Shown here: piece by piece, positions 43,709-52,289 of the stretch
How positions within the stretch are numbered: the first letter of the stretch is position 1
How the letters are laid out: the number at the start of each line of letters is the position of its first letter
Assembly (NCBI RefSeq): GCF_004345785.1
Contig: NZ_SLXI01000004.1
Coordinates: 144,514-208,513 of the forward strand
DNA from: Bisgaardia hudsonensis
Lineage (GTDB): Bacteria > Pseudomonadota > Gammaproteobacteria > Enterobacterales > Pasteurellaceae
DNA length: 64,000 bases
Direction of reading: 5' to 3'
Notes under the pieces: model-generated
Database searches by the model: none
The model's input: only the letters and a program-made list of their open reading frames with translations
What the model was told of the DNA's origin: nothing
Made by a program: the position numbers and the translations under genes

Positions 43709-44956
43709 ATGCAATCAAATGTTATCGTCCCAATAGGTGAGAAAATCATATTAAATAAATATGGTGCATTATCAGTACCTAATAATCCGATTATTCCATT
43801 TATTGAGGGGGATGGGATTGGTGTTGATGTTACTCCTGCAATGCAAAAGGTCATTGATGCCGCGGTTAAAAAGGCTTATCAAGGCGAGCGTAAAATTTCT
43901 TGGATGGAGATTTATGCGGGAGGTAAAGCGAATGAAATTTATGGGGAAAATACTTGGTTACCAGAGGAAACTATGGATTTGATTCGTGAATATCATGTGG
44001 CGATAAAAGGACCATTAATGACTCCCGTTGGTGGTGGTATTCGCTCTTTAAATGTTGCGATGAGACAAGGACTTGATTTATATAATTGTTTGCGACCTAT
44101 TCGCTATTATAAAGGCACACCAAGTCCTGTGAAACACCCTGAATTAATTGATATGGTTATTTTTAGAGAGAATTCAGAAGATATTTATGCCGGGGTAGAA
44201 TGGGTTGCTGGCTCTGATGAAGCGAAAAAAGTTATTAAATTTTTACAACAAGAAATGGGCGTAACTAAAATTCGTTTTACTGAAAATTGTGGTATAGGGA
44301 TAAAGCCAGTATCTAAAGAAGGAACTCAACGCTTAGTTCGTGATGCATTACAATATGTGATTGATAATAATCGTAATTCACTAACTCTTGTACACAAGGG
44401 GAACATTATGAAATTCACTGAAGGTGCATTTAAAGAATGGGGCTATGAGGTAGCAAAAGAATTTGGGGCTAAATTACTTGATAATGGTCCTTGGATGACA
44501 TTAGTAAATCCGAAAACAGGTAAAGAAATTATTATTAAAGATTCTATTGCTGATGCTTTTTTACAAGAAATTTTATTACATCCTACAGAATATGATGTGA
44601 TTGCAACATTGAATTTAAATGGTGATTATATTTCCGATGCTTTGGCTGCACAAGTTGGAGGTATTGGTATTTCTCCTGGGGCAAATATTGGTTCAGAGGC
44701 GGCTATTTTTGAAGCTACACATGGTACAGCGCCTAAAATCGCAGGCTTAGATAAGGGAAATCCTGGATCATTAATTTTAAGTGGTGAAATGATGTTACGT
44801 CATTTGGGCTGGATAGAAGCGGCTGATTTAGTGGTAAATGCGATTTCAAAAGCTATCGAGAATAAGACAGTTACCTTTGATTTTGCTGAAATGCTAGAAG
44901 GTGCAACGTTACGTTCAACGTCAGAGTTTGCAGAGGATATTATTGCTAATATGTAA
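43709..44956 (+). CDS. icd: Isocitrate dehydrogenase (NADP)
   Basis: A 415-residue TCA-cycle enzyme that converts isocitrate to 2-oxoglutarate and CO2 with NADP. The substrate and phosphorylation loop reads [33 protein letters not shown], the metal-binding [17 protein letters not shown], and the NADP-site [12 protein letters not shown] are present. A strong AAGGAGGA fixes the ATG. It is divergent from rluE-nudJ. Confidence 0.97.
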   Translation: MQSNVIVPIGEKIILNKYGALSVPNNPIIPFIEGDGIGVDVTPAMQKVIDAAVKKAYQGERKISWMEIYAGGKANEIYGENTWLPEETMDLIREYHVAIKGPLMTPVGGGIRSLNVAMRQGLDLYNCLRPIRYYKGTPSPVKHPELIDMVIFRENSEDIYAGVEWVAGSDEAKKVIKFLQQEMGVTKIRFTENCGIGIKPVSKEGTQRLVRDALQYVIDNNRNSLTLVHKGNIMKFTEGAFKEWGYEVAKEFGAKLLDNGPWMTLVNPKTGKEIIIKDSIADAFLQEILLHPTEYDVIATLNLNGDYISDALAAQVGGIGISPGANIGSEAAIFEATHGTAPKIAGLDKGNPGSLILSGEMMLRHLGWIEAADLVVNAISKAIENKTVTFDFAEMLEGATLRSTSEFAEDIIANM

Positions 44957-45047
44957 TTTTATTATGATTTAAGTGGAAATATTATGTAGCTTCCACTTAA
45001 TTATTTATCAATCTTGATTAAGATTTTGTTGTACATGGAGAATTATT

Positions 45048-45374
45048 ATGTGTTTTTTTGAAGAAATTACCCCTGAAAAAGCTTGGTTTTTGATGAACTC
45101 AGAAAATGCGGTTTTATTGGATATGAGAGATATGAATCGATTTAATCATTCTCATCCTCAAGGAGCATTTCATTTGACTGATCAAAGTTATATTGAATTT
45201 GAGCAGGAGTATGATTATGAACATCCTGCTATTGTTATGTGTTACCGTGGCATAGGTAGCCGTAATATTGCTAACTTTTTATGTGATCAAGGCTATGAGC
45301 GAGTATATAGTCTTATTGGTGGGTTTGAAGGTTGGTTAAAAGCAAATTTACCAATTGAATCAGATCATATCTAG
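45048..45374 (+). CDS. glpE: Thiosulfate sulfurtransferase GlpE
   Basis: A 108-residue single-domain rhodanese. The active loop is CYRGIGSRN with nucleophile Cys65, against CYHGNSS in E. coli. LLDMRDMNRFNHSHPQGAFHL is the typical N-terminal CH2 block. It transfers sulfur from thiosulfate to acceptors such as cyanide or thioredoxin. Its stop is two bases from the stop of the antisense gene on the other strand; glpG lies beyond. Confidence 0.93.
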   Translation: MCFFEEITPEKAWFLMNSENAVLLDMRDMNRFNHSHPQGAFHLTDQSYIEFEQEYDYEHPAIVMCYRGIGSRNIANFLCDQGYERVYSLIGGFEGWLKANLPIESDHI

Positions 45375-45376
45375 CA

Positions 45377-45691
45377 TTAATTTAATCCTACAACCGCTAT
45401 ATAGTATAAAACGGCATAAAAGATTATCATACTTAGAATTAACAGTATTTTAGAAAAAAGTTTATTATGCTGATGTAATTTATATAAAATTCTAGCAATA
45501 ATAGAGAGTATTAGTGGGTATATCCAAAAGAAAATCGACATAGAGCGTATTTCTAAATCAGTAAGTGTAGGGTTTTTTAACAAATTTGGTGAGATCAGTA
45601 ATGCCAATGGCCAAAGTAATATTGGCAAACAAAACATCGCTAGTCCCCATTGAAAAGAGGTGAATGTTGTTGGCAGATTGTTTTTTCTCAT
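45377..45691 (-). CDS. Small membrane protein of unknown function
   Basis: A 104-residue protein with three predicted membrane helices (about residues 15-36, 50-68 and 80-100) and basic loops. I recognise no functional motif; small proteins of this type occur in Pasteurellaceae as hypothetical families. It is on the minus strand inside the glpE-glpG interval and ends two bases from the glpE stop. Its start lies 50 bases from the glpG start in divergent orientation. There is an AGAGAG-like ribosome site upstream of ATG 45691. Confidence 0.7.
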   Translation of the reverse strand: MRKNNLPTTFTSFQWGLAMFCLPILLWPLALLISPNLLKNPTLTDLEIRSMSIFFWIYPLILSIIARILYKLHQHNKLFSKILLILSMIIFYAVLYYIAVVGLN

Positions 45692-45740
45692 TTTATTCTC
45701 TCTGAGCTATATTAATTTAATAGGACTGAAATATAACATA

Positions 45741-46607
45741 ATGAAGCTTATTCTTGGTAGTGAAATTGAAAGTTTTATCATGCAATTTCGTGATTATATT
45801 CGTTCAAAATATGATATTGAATTGGAAATTCGAAAATGTTTTGATGATAATTCGCAAACAGAAATGTTCGGGCTTTTTGTTGATGAAAATGAGCCATTAT
45901 TTGACAGAATTCAACAAGAAAAAATGGAGTTTCTTCAAGACCCTTTTCATCCAAGATATAGCGAAGCAAGTTGGCAATCAGGCGATGTGAAAGAAAAAAG
46001 TTATAATATGGAGAGTATTTTCTCTCCATTTATTCCTAAATTATCTTATGTTAAGCAAATAAAATTTACTTTTTTTGTAACCGCACTTTGCGTTTGTATT
46101 TACTTATTTCAGTTAATAGGAATAGAAGAAGAGATTTTGATATTATTTCATTTTCCTGCTGATACTTCACAACGGGGGGATATTTGGCGGTATTTAACGC
46201 ATACATTGGTTCATCTTTCTCCTTGGCATATTCTATTTAATCTAACTTGGTGGTGGATCTTTGGTAGTGCCATTGAGCGTCAGCTAGGTATCGGTAAAAT
46301 TGTATCTATTTATATCATTGCTGGGATTATGAGTGGCATAATCCAAAATTATTTTTCTGGATATGCCTTTTTCGGATTATCTGGCGTGGTTTACGCTGTT
46401 CTTGGTTATGTTTTTATTGTTAATAAATTTACGCCTAACAACCAATTTGATGTACCTAACGGATTTTTGATAATGTTAATTGTAGGTATTATTTTAGGAT
46501 TTATTAGTCCATTGATTGGCATAAATATGGGAAATGCAGCTCATATTACAGGATTAGTTACAGGACTTATTTTAGGTGCTGTTCATTGTAAATTTAAAGT
46601 TTGTTAG
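45741..46607 (+). CDS. glpG: Rhomboid intramembrane serine protease GlpG
   Basis: A 288-residue protease that cleaves transmembrane segments. A cytosolic N-domain (about 1-70, ending DPFHPRYSEASWQ) precedes six helices. The catalytic dyad is Ser214 in FFGLSGVVYAVLGY and His268 in NAAHITGLVTG. The WR-type loop HLSPWHILFNLTWWW is present. ATG 45741 fits E. coli GlpG; the frame extends 27 codons further up, but that would overlap the antisense gene start. It ends without an obvious terminator of its own. Confidence 0.93.
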   Translation: MKLILGSEIESFIMQFRDYIRSKYDIELEIRKCFDDNSQTEMFGLFVDENEPLFDRIQQEKMEFLQDPFHPRYSEASWQSGDVKEKSYNMESIFSPFIPKLSYVKQIKFTFFVTALCVCIYLFQLIGIEEEILILFHFPADTSQRGDIWRYLTHTLVHLSPWHILFNLTWWWIFGSAIERQLGIGKIVSIYIIAGIMSGIIQNYFSGYAFFGLSGVVYAVLGYVFIVNKFTPNNQFDVPNGFLIMLIVGIILGFISPLIGINMGNAAHITGLVTGLILGAVHCKFKVC

Positions 46608-46636
46608 TGATTCATCACATCTTATTTTAGTGTATA

Positions 46637-46677
46637 GAAAAAAAGAAGGGAATGTAATAGAAAATATTACATTCCCT
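46637..46677 (-). terminator. Terminator of the amidohydrolase gene
   Basis: AGGGAATGTAATA and TATTACATTCCCT form a perfect 13-bp stem with a five-base loop. On the minus strand it is followed by CTTTTTTT. It may also block transcription arriving from glpG. Confidence 0.9.
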
Positions 46678-46705
46678 CGTAATTATGTCGAAAATCGTAT
46701 TTTTG

Positions 46706-47695
46706 TTATACGTCTAAGCCCAATACTTTTCGACCATTAATACTTGCAATATTGACCATTGCATCTAAATCAGGGAAACGACAACCAGCTGCTAATAAAC
46801 TTAGCTCTTGCCACATATCGCCTTCACATAAAGGCACCATATAATCACAAATATTATCTGTTCCTATTGCAACGGTAATGTTTTCTGGGATCATCTCATC
46901 GGCTGGCGTTAGTGCATTATGAAATGGCATTAAATCTTCTTTACGGTTACTGTCTATCCATGCCATTGGGCAAGCTATCATCATCATTTGAGCTTGACGC
47001 ATTTTTTCGTACAAACGATAACGGTATTCTTTAGAATGTGCACCAATAGAAATACCATGAATGGCAACAACACGCCCTTCCATTCCATGTTCAATGGTTT
47101 TATCACATAATTGTTCTGTCTCTTTTTCTTTTGGTGAGTTGAATTGATCTACATGAACATGGCACATAATGTTTAATGATTTTGCTTTATCTAATAATAT
47201 ATCCATTGCTTCTAAGCCACGTCCATAATCAAGTTCATCACGATAAGGTAAGCCACCAATCATATCAACCATTTCTGAGCCAATATCAAACCATTTTCTT
47301 GCAGTCGGTTCTATCACTCCTTTGAGTGTTTGGTTAGCAAATTTTAAAATAATATCATGTTTATAGACTTCTCTCGCTTTATGGGCCGCAATAATTGCAC
47401 GATCTTCACAGATTGGATCAATATCAACAAAGGTACCAAAAGCGGTAACCCCTTGCGAAATCATTAATTCGATTGATTGGCAAAATCGAGCATAATAATC
47501 GTCAACAGATGAGGTACGTTTAACCTCATCGACTAAATCCCATTTTTGTTGTAGATTACAGTTATGGTAAATACTGATCTTTTCAGGGGTCATTGTAAAT
47601 GCTCTATCTGCATGTGCGTGAGCATTTACCCAGCCACCTTTTTTGATAATCTCATCTCTAATAAAGGTTTTAAAGCTACGAACGTGGTTTTTCAT
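46706..47695 (-). CDS. Amidohydrolase-superfamily protein, cytosine-deaminase-like
   Basis: A 329-residue metal-dependent hydrolase. The metal-site histidines are seen in WVNAHAHADRAFT (HxH, about 24-28), MCHVHVDQFNS and VAIHGISIGAH, with the catalytic Asp in AIGTDNICDYMVP. This pattern is closest to the CodA/AtzC branch of cyclic deaminases. I cannot name the substrate, and CodA's own motifs are only partly matched. It is monocistronic on the minus strand, start after GGAG, with a long leader containing a small ORF and a hairpin. Confidence 0.8.
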   Translation of the reverse strand: MKNHVRSFKTFIRDEIIKKGGWVNAHAHADRAFTMTPEKISIYHNCNLQQKWDLVDEVKRTSSVDDYYARFCQSIELMISQGVTAFGTFVDIDPICEDRAIIAAHKAREVYKHDIILKFANQTLKGVIEPTARKWFDIGSEMVDMIGGLPYRDELDYGRGLEAMDILLDKAKSLNIMCHVHVDQFNSPKEKETEQLCDKTIEHGMEGRVVAIHGISIGAHSKEYRYRLYEKMRQAQMMMIACPMAWIDSNRKEDLMPFHNALTPADEMIPENITVAIGTDNICDYMVPLCEGDMWQELSLLAAGCRFPDLDAMVNIASINGRKVLGLDV

Positions 47696-47873
47696 GATTA
47701 CTCCGTGATAATATTAAAAATTTCAGCGGATAGAGAGATAGACATAAAAAAATCCCAAATAGAAGGGATCTTGTTATTAATAGAAAAAAATTGAGAGCTT
47801 GAGATAAAACACAAGCAAAGTAGTCAAAGTTAAAAATGTTATGAAAAATTCTCTGATTTTTAATTAATAACAT
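47676..47873 (-). CDS. Possible leader ORF upstream of the amidohydrolase
   Basis: A 65-codon frame on the minus strand with a good ribosome site (AAGGA at 47883-47887, nine bases before ATG). It is hydrophobic and rich in Phe, Leu and Ile, with six Phe in the first 30 residues. It contains a hairpin-plus-T sequence (47745-47769) and ends 20 bases inside the amidohydrolase gene. Whether it is a translated leader, a small membrane protein or chance is unknown. A pheL-like attenuator is conceivable, but the downstream gene is not an aromatic amino acid gene. Confidence 0.3.
   Translation of the reverse strand: MLLIKNQRIFHNIFNFDYFACVLSQALNFFLLITRSLLFGIFLCLSLYPLKFLILSRSNHEKPRS
47745..47769 (-). 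terminator. Weak hairpin with T run between yejM and the amidohydrolase
   Basis: On the minus strand ATCCC, an eight-base loop, GGGAT and seven T. The stem is short (5 bp, slightly extendable). It could end yejM transcription or act as an attenuator in the amidohydrolase leader. Confidence 0.55.
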
Positions 47874-47934
47874 TATATCTAGTCCTTAATTACGCTAGGT
47901 CGTTAGTATAAATTGAGTTGTAAAAAAAATAAAT

Positions 47935-49665
47935 CTATTTTTCAATAAATGCCGAATCTTGTTTAAACACGTCAAGAAAGAGTCCTAATGGTGGATGATC
48001 AGAAGACATTTTCTGATAAGTGCGGTCATATTTTTGATAGTTTCCTCGTTTATCAATGTGATACTGCATATCATTTTCGGTAACGATTACATTCCAGCGA
48101 TAATTACCAATATGTACCCAATGGCGATTTTTCTTAGTATTAAAAAGATCTATTCCTTGTGAATAATCAGAAGGTGGATTGGTTATATTAAATAAATGTA
48201 TCATTAATGAAGGTAACAAATCGGTATGACTTGTTAATTCGGTTATTTGAGCAGCCTGTAAATTTTTCCAATGAATGATCATTGGCACTCGAATAAGATC
48301 TTGAGAAAAATAATTTTTATGTTTTGTAGTTATTTCTTCAAAAAGATAGCCTTTTTCTGAGGTGATCAGCACAAGCGTGTTGTTTAAGTCGATTTCTTTT
48401 AATATTTGATCTATGGAATTATCAATTTCCATTAATTTCATCACATATTCTGATTGAGTGAGATTCTCAGGAATATGGTAATTTAAGTAAGCAAATAAAG
48501 CCTGCGATTTATTTTTTGCTTGCTGATACCATCGTATAAATTCAACTCCATTTGTATTATGGTTAATTTTTTTCTCTTTCGAGAAAACAGCTTGCTTAAG
48601 TAAGGTATTTTCAGTAGTAGGACTAAAAAATAACCCCATTTGATATTTTTCTTGACGTAATTTTTCTATAAAAATAGAAGGTATTTTATAGCTCAATAAA
48701 CTATCGGTATAGTTTGCATTTAAGCCATAGAAAAGTCCTGCTAATGCATTATTTGTATTATTTCCACTTGAATAATGATGCACAAAATTTGTTGCTGTTT
48801 CAGCAAACTCGCTTAGTTTAGGCATTGCATCTGGTGTGATTGCATCATAGCGCAGTCCATTGATAGTGATAAACAAGATATTTGTTTTTTCCGTTCTTTC
48901 ATCAAATACAAGTGATGATTTAGGATAATTAAGTTTTAAAGCATCAGGACGCCCTTCATCTGATATTTTTTGATTATATTTCTCTTTGTCTAGTAATCCA
49001 TGAGATTCTAGGAATGTTCTTGCTGTCATTGGGTAAGACAGAGGAAAGTTTGATTTTTGCATTGTAATAGGGCGGTAAATGTAAGCGTCTGCCCAAGCGT
49101 AAATAAAATGTGTAGCGATAAAATTACACACAAATAAAAGACCAATAGGCTTTAACCATTTTTGTCTTTCTAAGCTACGAAGTTTATTCCAAGACCATCT
49201 TGAGAATAGCATTTGAATTAATAGAATAAATGGCATTGGCGTGAAAAAAAGTTGCCAATTTCTGGATAATTCGCCATTTTCTGGGTTAACTAAAAGATTC
49301 CACACTAGAGAAGATAAATGTAAATGAAAACGAGCAAATACTTCGGTATCAAGAATAAGTAATGTCATTCCAAGTGTTGAAAAAATAACCGATATGCCTC
49401 GGAAGGTTCGCTCATTTTTCACAAGAAAGCTTAAAGGAAATAAAATTATTAGGTAAAACGCAAAGATAATAAATCCAAAGTGTCCTAATAAGCTGATGAA
49501 GAAATAAAATTTTCCAAAAAAAGTATCGGGCCAGTCGATAATAAAGGCGTAACGTGAGCCAATAATAATTGCCCATATAATATTAAAAAAGGTAAACCAA
49601 TGACCCCAAGAAATTTTTTGTGAGGTAATTTCAATATGTTGTTTACGATTTTTTATCCCGAACAT
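47935..49665 (-). CDS. yejM: Inner-membrane sulfatase-fold protein YejM (PbgA/LapC)
   Basis: A 576-residue protein. Five membrane helices in the first 190 residues (DUF3413) are followed by a periplasmic alkaline-phosphatase-fold domain (about 240-560; NILFITINGLRYDAITPDAM, HHYSSGNNTNNALAGLFYG). In E. coli it senses periplasmic lipopolysaccharide and tunes LpxC turnover through LapB. The canonical sulfatase catalytic cysteine is not evident, in line with a sensor rather than an enzyme. It is two bases from yejL, and the two are coupled. Confidence 0.93.
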   Translation of the reverse strand: MFGIKNRKQHIEITSQKISWGHWFTFFNIIWAIIIGSRYAFIIDWPDTFFGKFYFFISLLGHFGFIIFAFYLIILFPLSFLVKNERTFRGISVIFSTLGMTLLILDTEVFARFHLHLSSLVWNLLVNPENGELSRNWQLFFTPMPFILLIQMLFSRWSWNKLRSLERQKWLKPIGLLFVCNFIATHFIYAWADAYIYRPITMQKSNFPLSYPMTARTFLESHGLLDKEKYNQKISDEGRPDALKLNYPKSSLVFDERTEKTNILFITINGLRYDAITPDAMPKLSEFAETATNFVHHYSSGNNTNNALAGLFYGLNANYTDSLLSYKIPSIFIEKLRQEKYQMGLFFSPTTENTLLKQAVFSKEKKINHNTNGVEFIRWYQQAKNKSQALFAYLNYHIPENLTQSEYVMKLMEIDNSIDQILKEIDLNNTLVLITSEKGYLFEEITTKHKNYFSQDLIRVPMIIHWKNLQAAQITELTSHTDLLPSLMIHLFNITNPPSDYSQGIDLFNTKKNRHWVHIGNYRWNVIVTENDMQYHIDKRGNYQKYDRTYQKMSSDHPPLGLFLDVFKQDSAFIEK

Positions 49666-49666
49666 A

Positions 49667-49888
49667 TTATTTTTTATCTTTGATTGAATTCATTAATGCA
49701 TCTGAAAAAGCTTGAGCTAGCACAACACGTTGTTGTTTTCCCACGCTATTATTAAGTAGATTAGTTACCATATTACCTAGAACAATTAATGATAGATCAA
49801 CTGGAGCTTGATGTTTTTCAATAACTGTGATCATATCTTGTAACATCACTTCAATTTGCTTGTCTTGGAATTTTGAATTTTTTGCCAT
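49667..49888 (-). CDS. yejL: YejL-family (DUF1414) small protein
   Basis: A 73-residue cytosolic helical protein (opening [20 protein letters not shown]; central [16 protein letters not shown]). No function is established. It sits immediately before yejM and is divergent from yejK, the standard gamma-proteobacterial arrangement. Confidence 0.93.
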   Translation of the reverse strand: MAKNSKFQDKQIEVMLQDMITVIEKHQAPVDLSLIVLGNMVTNLLNNSVGKQQRVVLAQAFSDALMNSIKDKK

Positions 49889-49993
49889 ATTTTCTTAAAT
49901 ATTAAAGATAATTTTTCATATACTAGCATATTTTATAAAAAGTGCGGTTATAATGTTACACAATATTTTACTTTTTATAAATTGGAATTTGTA

Positions 49994-51013
49994 ATGGGCA
50001 TAACCGTAAATCAAATCGTATTACATCAACTTATTTTAGAAAATAATGATGATGAAAATATAAAATTGGCAACTCAATTACGTAAAGAATTATTAACAAT
50101 TACACCAGAAGTAGAACAAATGATGTTACAACTACATCAGTCTTATCAAAATAAAATGAAAGCTTATGGTGTATTCCAAGAGAATTCTATTTTTGCTCAA
50201 CATTTGAATCGTTTGCTAGAGAAAGAAAGCGATTTTTTATCTTTTAGCCATCAATCCGCTAATTTGTTAGCTTCAGAATTAGGTAAATATTCATTCGCAG
50301 ATAATGGCACGCTTATTTTGTGTCAATATAATTTTTTAGCGACAGATTATCTTTTTATTGCATTGCTTGATAGCAAAAGAAGTATGTTAGTTGATGATAA
50401 CTTAGAAATTCAACAAACTAACTATTTAGAGATTAATCAATTTGACATTGCGAGTCGAATTAATCTCACAGATCTACAAGTTGATGCGATTTCAAATCGT
50501 TATTTAACTTTTATTAAAGGTCGGGTCGGTCGGAAAATTAGTGACTTTTTTATGGATTTTCTTGGGGCAGAAGAAGGATTGAATCCTAAATTACAAAATC
50601 AATGTTTAATGCAGGCGGTAAGTGATTATTGCGAGCAAGGTGATTTAAATAAAGAACAGTCATTATCAGTAAAAAAACAGGTTTTTGAATATTGTAAAGG
50701 TCAGATAAGTTTAGGTGAAGAAATAGAAATTAAGGAACTTTCTGAGCATATTCCTACTCTAAAAGAACAACCTTTTGCTGATTTTACTGTTGAGCAAGAT
50801 TATGGGCTAGTGGAGAGTATTCCACCAGTTCCAGCAACATTAAAATCATTAGCAAAATTTTCAGGTTCGGGAAAAGGGGTTACGATTAGTTTTGATGTTG
50901 AGTTATTGAATCAGCGTATTATTTGGAATGAAGAGGAAGATAGCTTGACAATTAAAGGACTTCCGCCTAATTTACGTGATCAATTACAACGTCAATTAAA
51001 AGATCAGAATTAA
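49994..51013 (+). CDS. yejK: Nucleoid-associated protein YejK (NdpA)
   Basis: A 339-residue NdpA-family protein of the nucleoid. The family opening [14 protein letters not shown] and the central [20 protein letters not shown] block (about 170-188) are clear. It binds DNA in E. coli; its role in chromosome organisation is not well defined. ATG 49994 is preferred to the upstream in-frame TTG (49982), because homologues start about there. Confidence 0.95.
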   Translation: MGITVNQIVLHQLILENNDDENIKLATQLRKELLTITPEVEQMMLQLHQSYQNKMKAYGVFQENSIFAQHLNRLLEKESDFLSFSHQSANLLASELGKYSFADNGTLILCQYNFLATDYLFIALLDSKRSMLVDDNLEIQQTNYLEINQFDIASRINLTDLQVDAISNRYLTFIKGRVGRKISDFFMDFLGAEEGLNPKLQNQCLMQAVSDYCEQGDLNKEQSLSVKKQVFEYCKGQISLGEEIEIKELSEHIPTLKEQPFADFTVEQDYGLVESIPPVPATLKSLAKFSGSGKGVTISFDVELLNQRIIWNEEEDSLTIKGLPPNLRDQLQRQLKDQN

Positions 51014-51078
51014 TTTGGCAAATGAATTAAGTTTCTGTATTATCAGAAGATTATTTGTATAAATATAAGGTTAAGTAT

Positions 51079-51492
51079 ATGCAATTTAAATCAATAATGT
51101 TAGCGTTTACACTTGCGTTGAGTATTACCGCATGTTCTTCAGTTCAAAAAGTGGTATATCGTATTGATGTACCTCAAGGGAATTATTTGGAAGCCTCAAA
51201 AGTTAAGAAAGTATCTGCTGGAATGACATCTGAGCAAGTTCAATATTTATTAGGAACACCAGTATTAATTGATCCGTTCAATCAATATGTATGGCATTAT
51301 GTATTTTTACAACAAAAAGCCTATGAGAATCCAGAACAACATACCTTTACGGTTAAATTTGATCATCGTGGTATTGTAACGGAAGCTAATTTAGACAGTC
51401 CTTTACCTGATGAAGAGAAAGTTGAAGTCAATAATACTATTATTGATTCCTCAAATAAGGCGAAAAAGGCTTGGTGGCATTTTTGGAACTAA
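51079..51492 (+). CDS. bamE: Outer-membrane protein assembly lipoprotein BamE
   Basis: A 137-residue lipoprotein of the BAM complex that inserts beta-barrel proteins. The signal peptide ends in the lipobox SITAC with lipid-modified Cys19. The SmpA/OmlA fold follows: QGNYLEASKVKKVSAGMTSE, VQYLLGTPVLIDPFNQYVWHY. ATG 51079 after ATAAGG gives a proper signal peptide; an upstream TTG would add eight odd residues. It is 29 bases before cpxR, so an envelope-stress regulator and a barrel-assembly factor share a unit. Confidence 0.93.
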   Translation: MQFKSIMLAFTLALSITACSSVQKVVYRIDVPQGNYLEASKVKKVSAGMTSEQVQYLLGTPVLIDPFNQYVWHYVFLQQKAYENPEQHTFTVKFDHRGIVTEANLDSPLPDEEKVEVNNTIIDSSNKAKKAWWHFWN

Positions 51493-51521
51493 TTTCTAAT
51501 CACTAATGATGGAATATAATT

Positions 51522-52208
51522 ATGGCAAAAATTTTACTTGTTGATGATGATGTGGAGTTTATCGAATTACTCTCCAAATTACTTGAGTTAGAAGGCTTTG
51601 AGGTTGATTCAGCTTGTAATGGAAAAGTAGCACTAGATAAAATAAATTCAACACATGATCTTATTTTATTGGATGTTATGATGCCAGTGTTAAATGGTAT
51701 TGATACGTTAAAAGAATTAAGAAAGACGAGTGATACGCCCGTTATTATGCTCACTGCAAGAGGGGATGAAATTGATCGTATTCTAGGATTAGAGTTAGGT
51801 GCAGATGACTATTTGCCTAAACCTTTTAACGATAGGGAACTTATTGCAAGAATTAAGGCTATTTTACGTAGGACAGTAACTGATGATGAAAATACTAAAA
51901 GTAGATTAGCTACGATTGAGTTTAATGGATTGGTGTTAAATGTAGCACACCAACAAGCATTTCTTGAAGAGAAAAATTTAGAATTAACAACAACAGAATT
52001 TTCGTTGCTATATTTATTAGTAATAAATAAAAGTAAAATCCTTTCTCGTGAATATCTCAGTCTTGAAGTATTAGGTAAGCCCTTAAGTCCTTTTGACAGA
52101 GCAATTGATATGCATATGTCTAATTTACGTAAGAAGCTTCCCGCGAGAGCTGGTGGTTTGCCTTGGTTTAAAACATTAAGAGGTAAAGGGTATTTACTTA
52201 TTACGTAA
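51522..52208 (+). CDS. cpxR: Response regulator CpxR
   Basis: A 228-residue OmpR-family regulator. The receiver domain has phospho-acceptor Asp51 in LILLDVMMPVLNG, acidic pocket residues in LLVDDDVEF, and the conserved Lys in DYLPKPFNDREL. The winged-helix domain (about 130-228) includes LELTTTEFSLLYLLV and GYLLIT at the C terminus. It should control envelope-stress genes with the sensor encoded 81 bases on. Confidence 0.93.
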   Translation: MAKILLVDDDVEFIELLSKLLELEGFEVDSACNGKVALDKINSTHDLILLDVMMPVLNGIDTLKELRKTSDTPVIMLTARGDEIDRILGLELGADDYLPKPFNDRELIARIKAILRRTVTDDENTKSRLATIEFNGLVLNVAHQQAFLEEKNLELTTTEFSLLYLLVINKSKILSREYLSLEVLGKPLSPFDRAIDMHMSNLRKKLPARAGGLPWFKTLRGKGYLLIT

Positions 52209-52289
52209 TATTTATTACATTTTTTATTTCAGTAATGATTATAACTAGTTAATTAATTTTTATCTCATATTTTATGGAATGGGTCATAA

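Noticed and set aside
45660..45740. Longer N terminus of GlpG starting at 45660
   Set aside because: The extra 27 residues are a hydrophobic stretch not found in GlpG and would overlap the start of the antisense gene.
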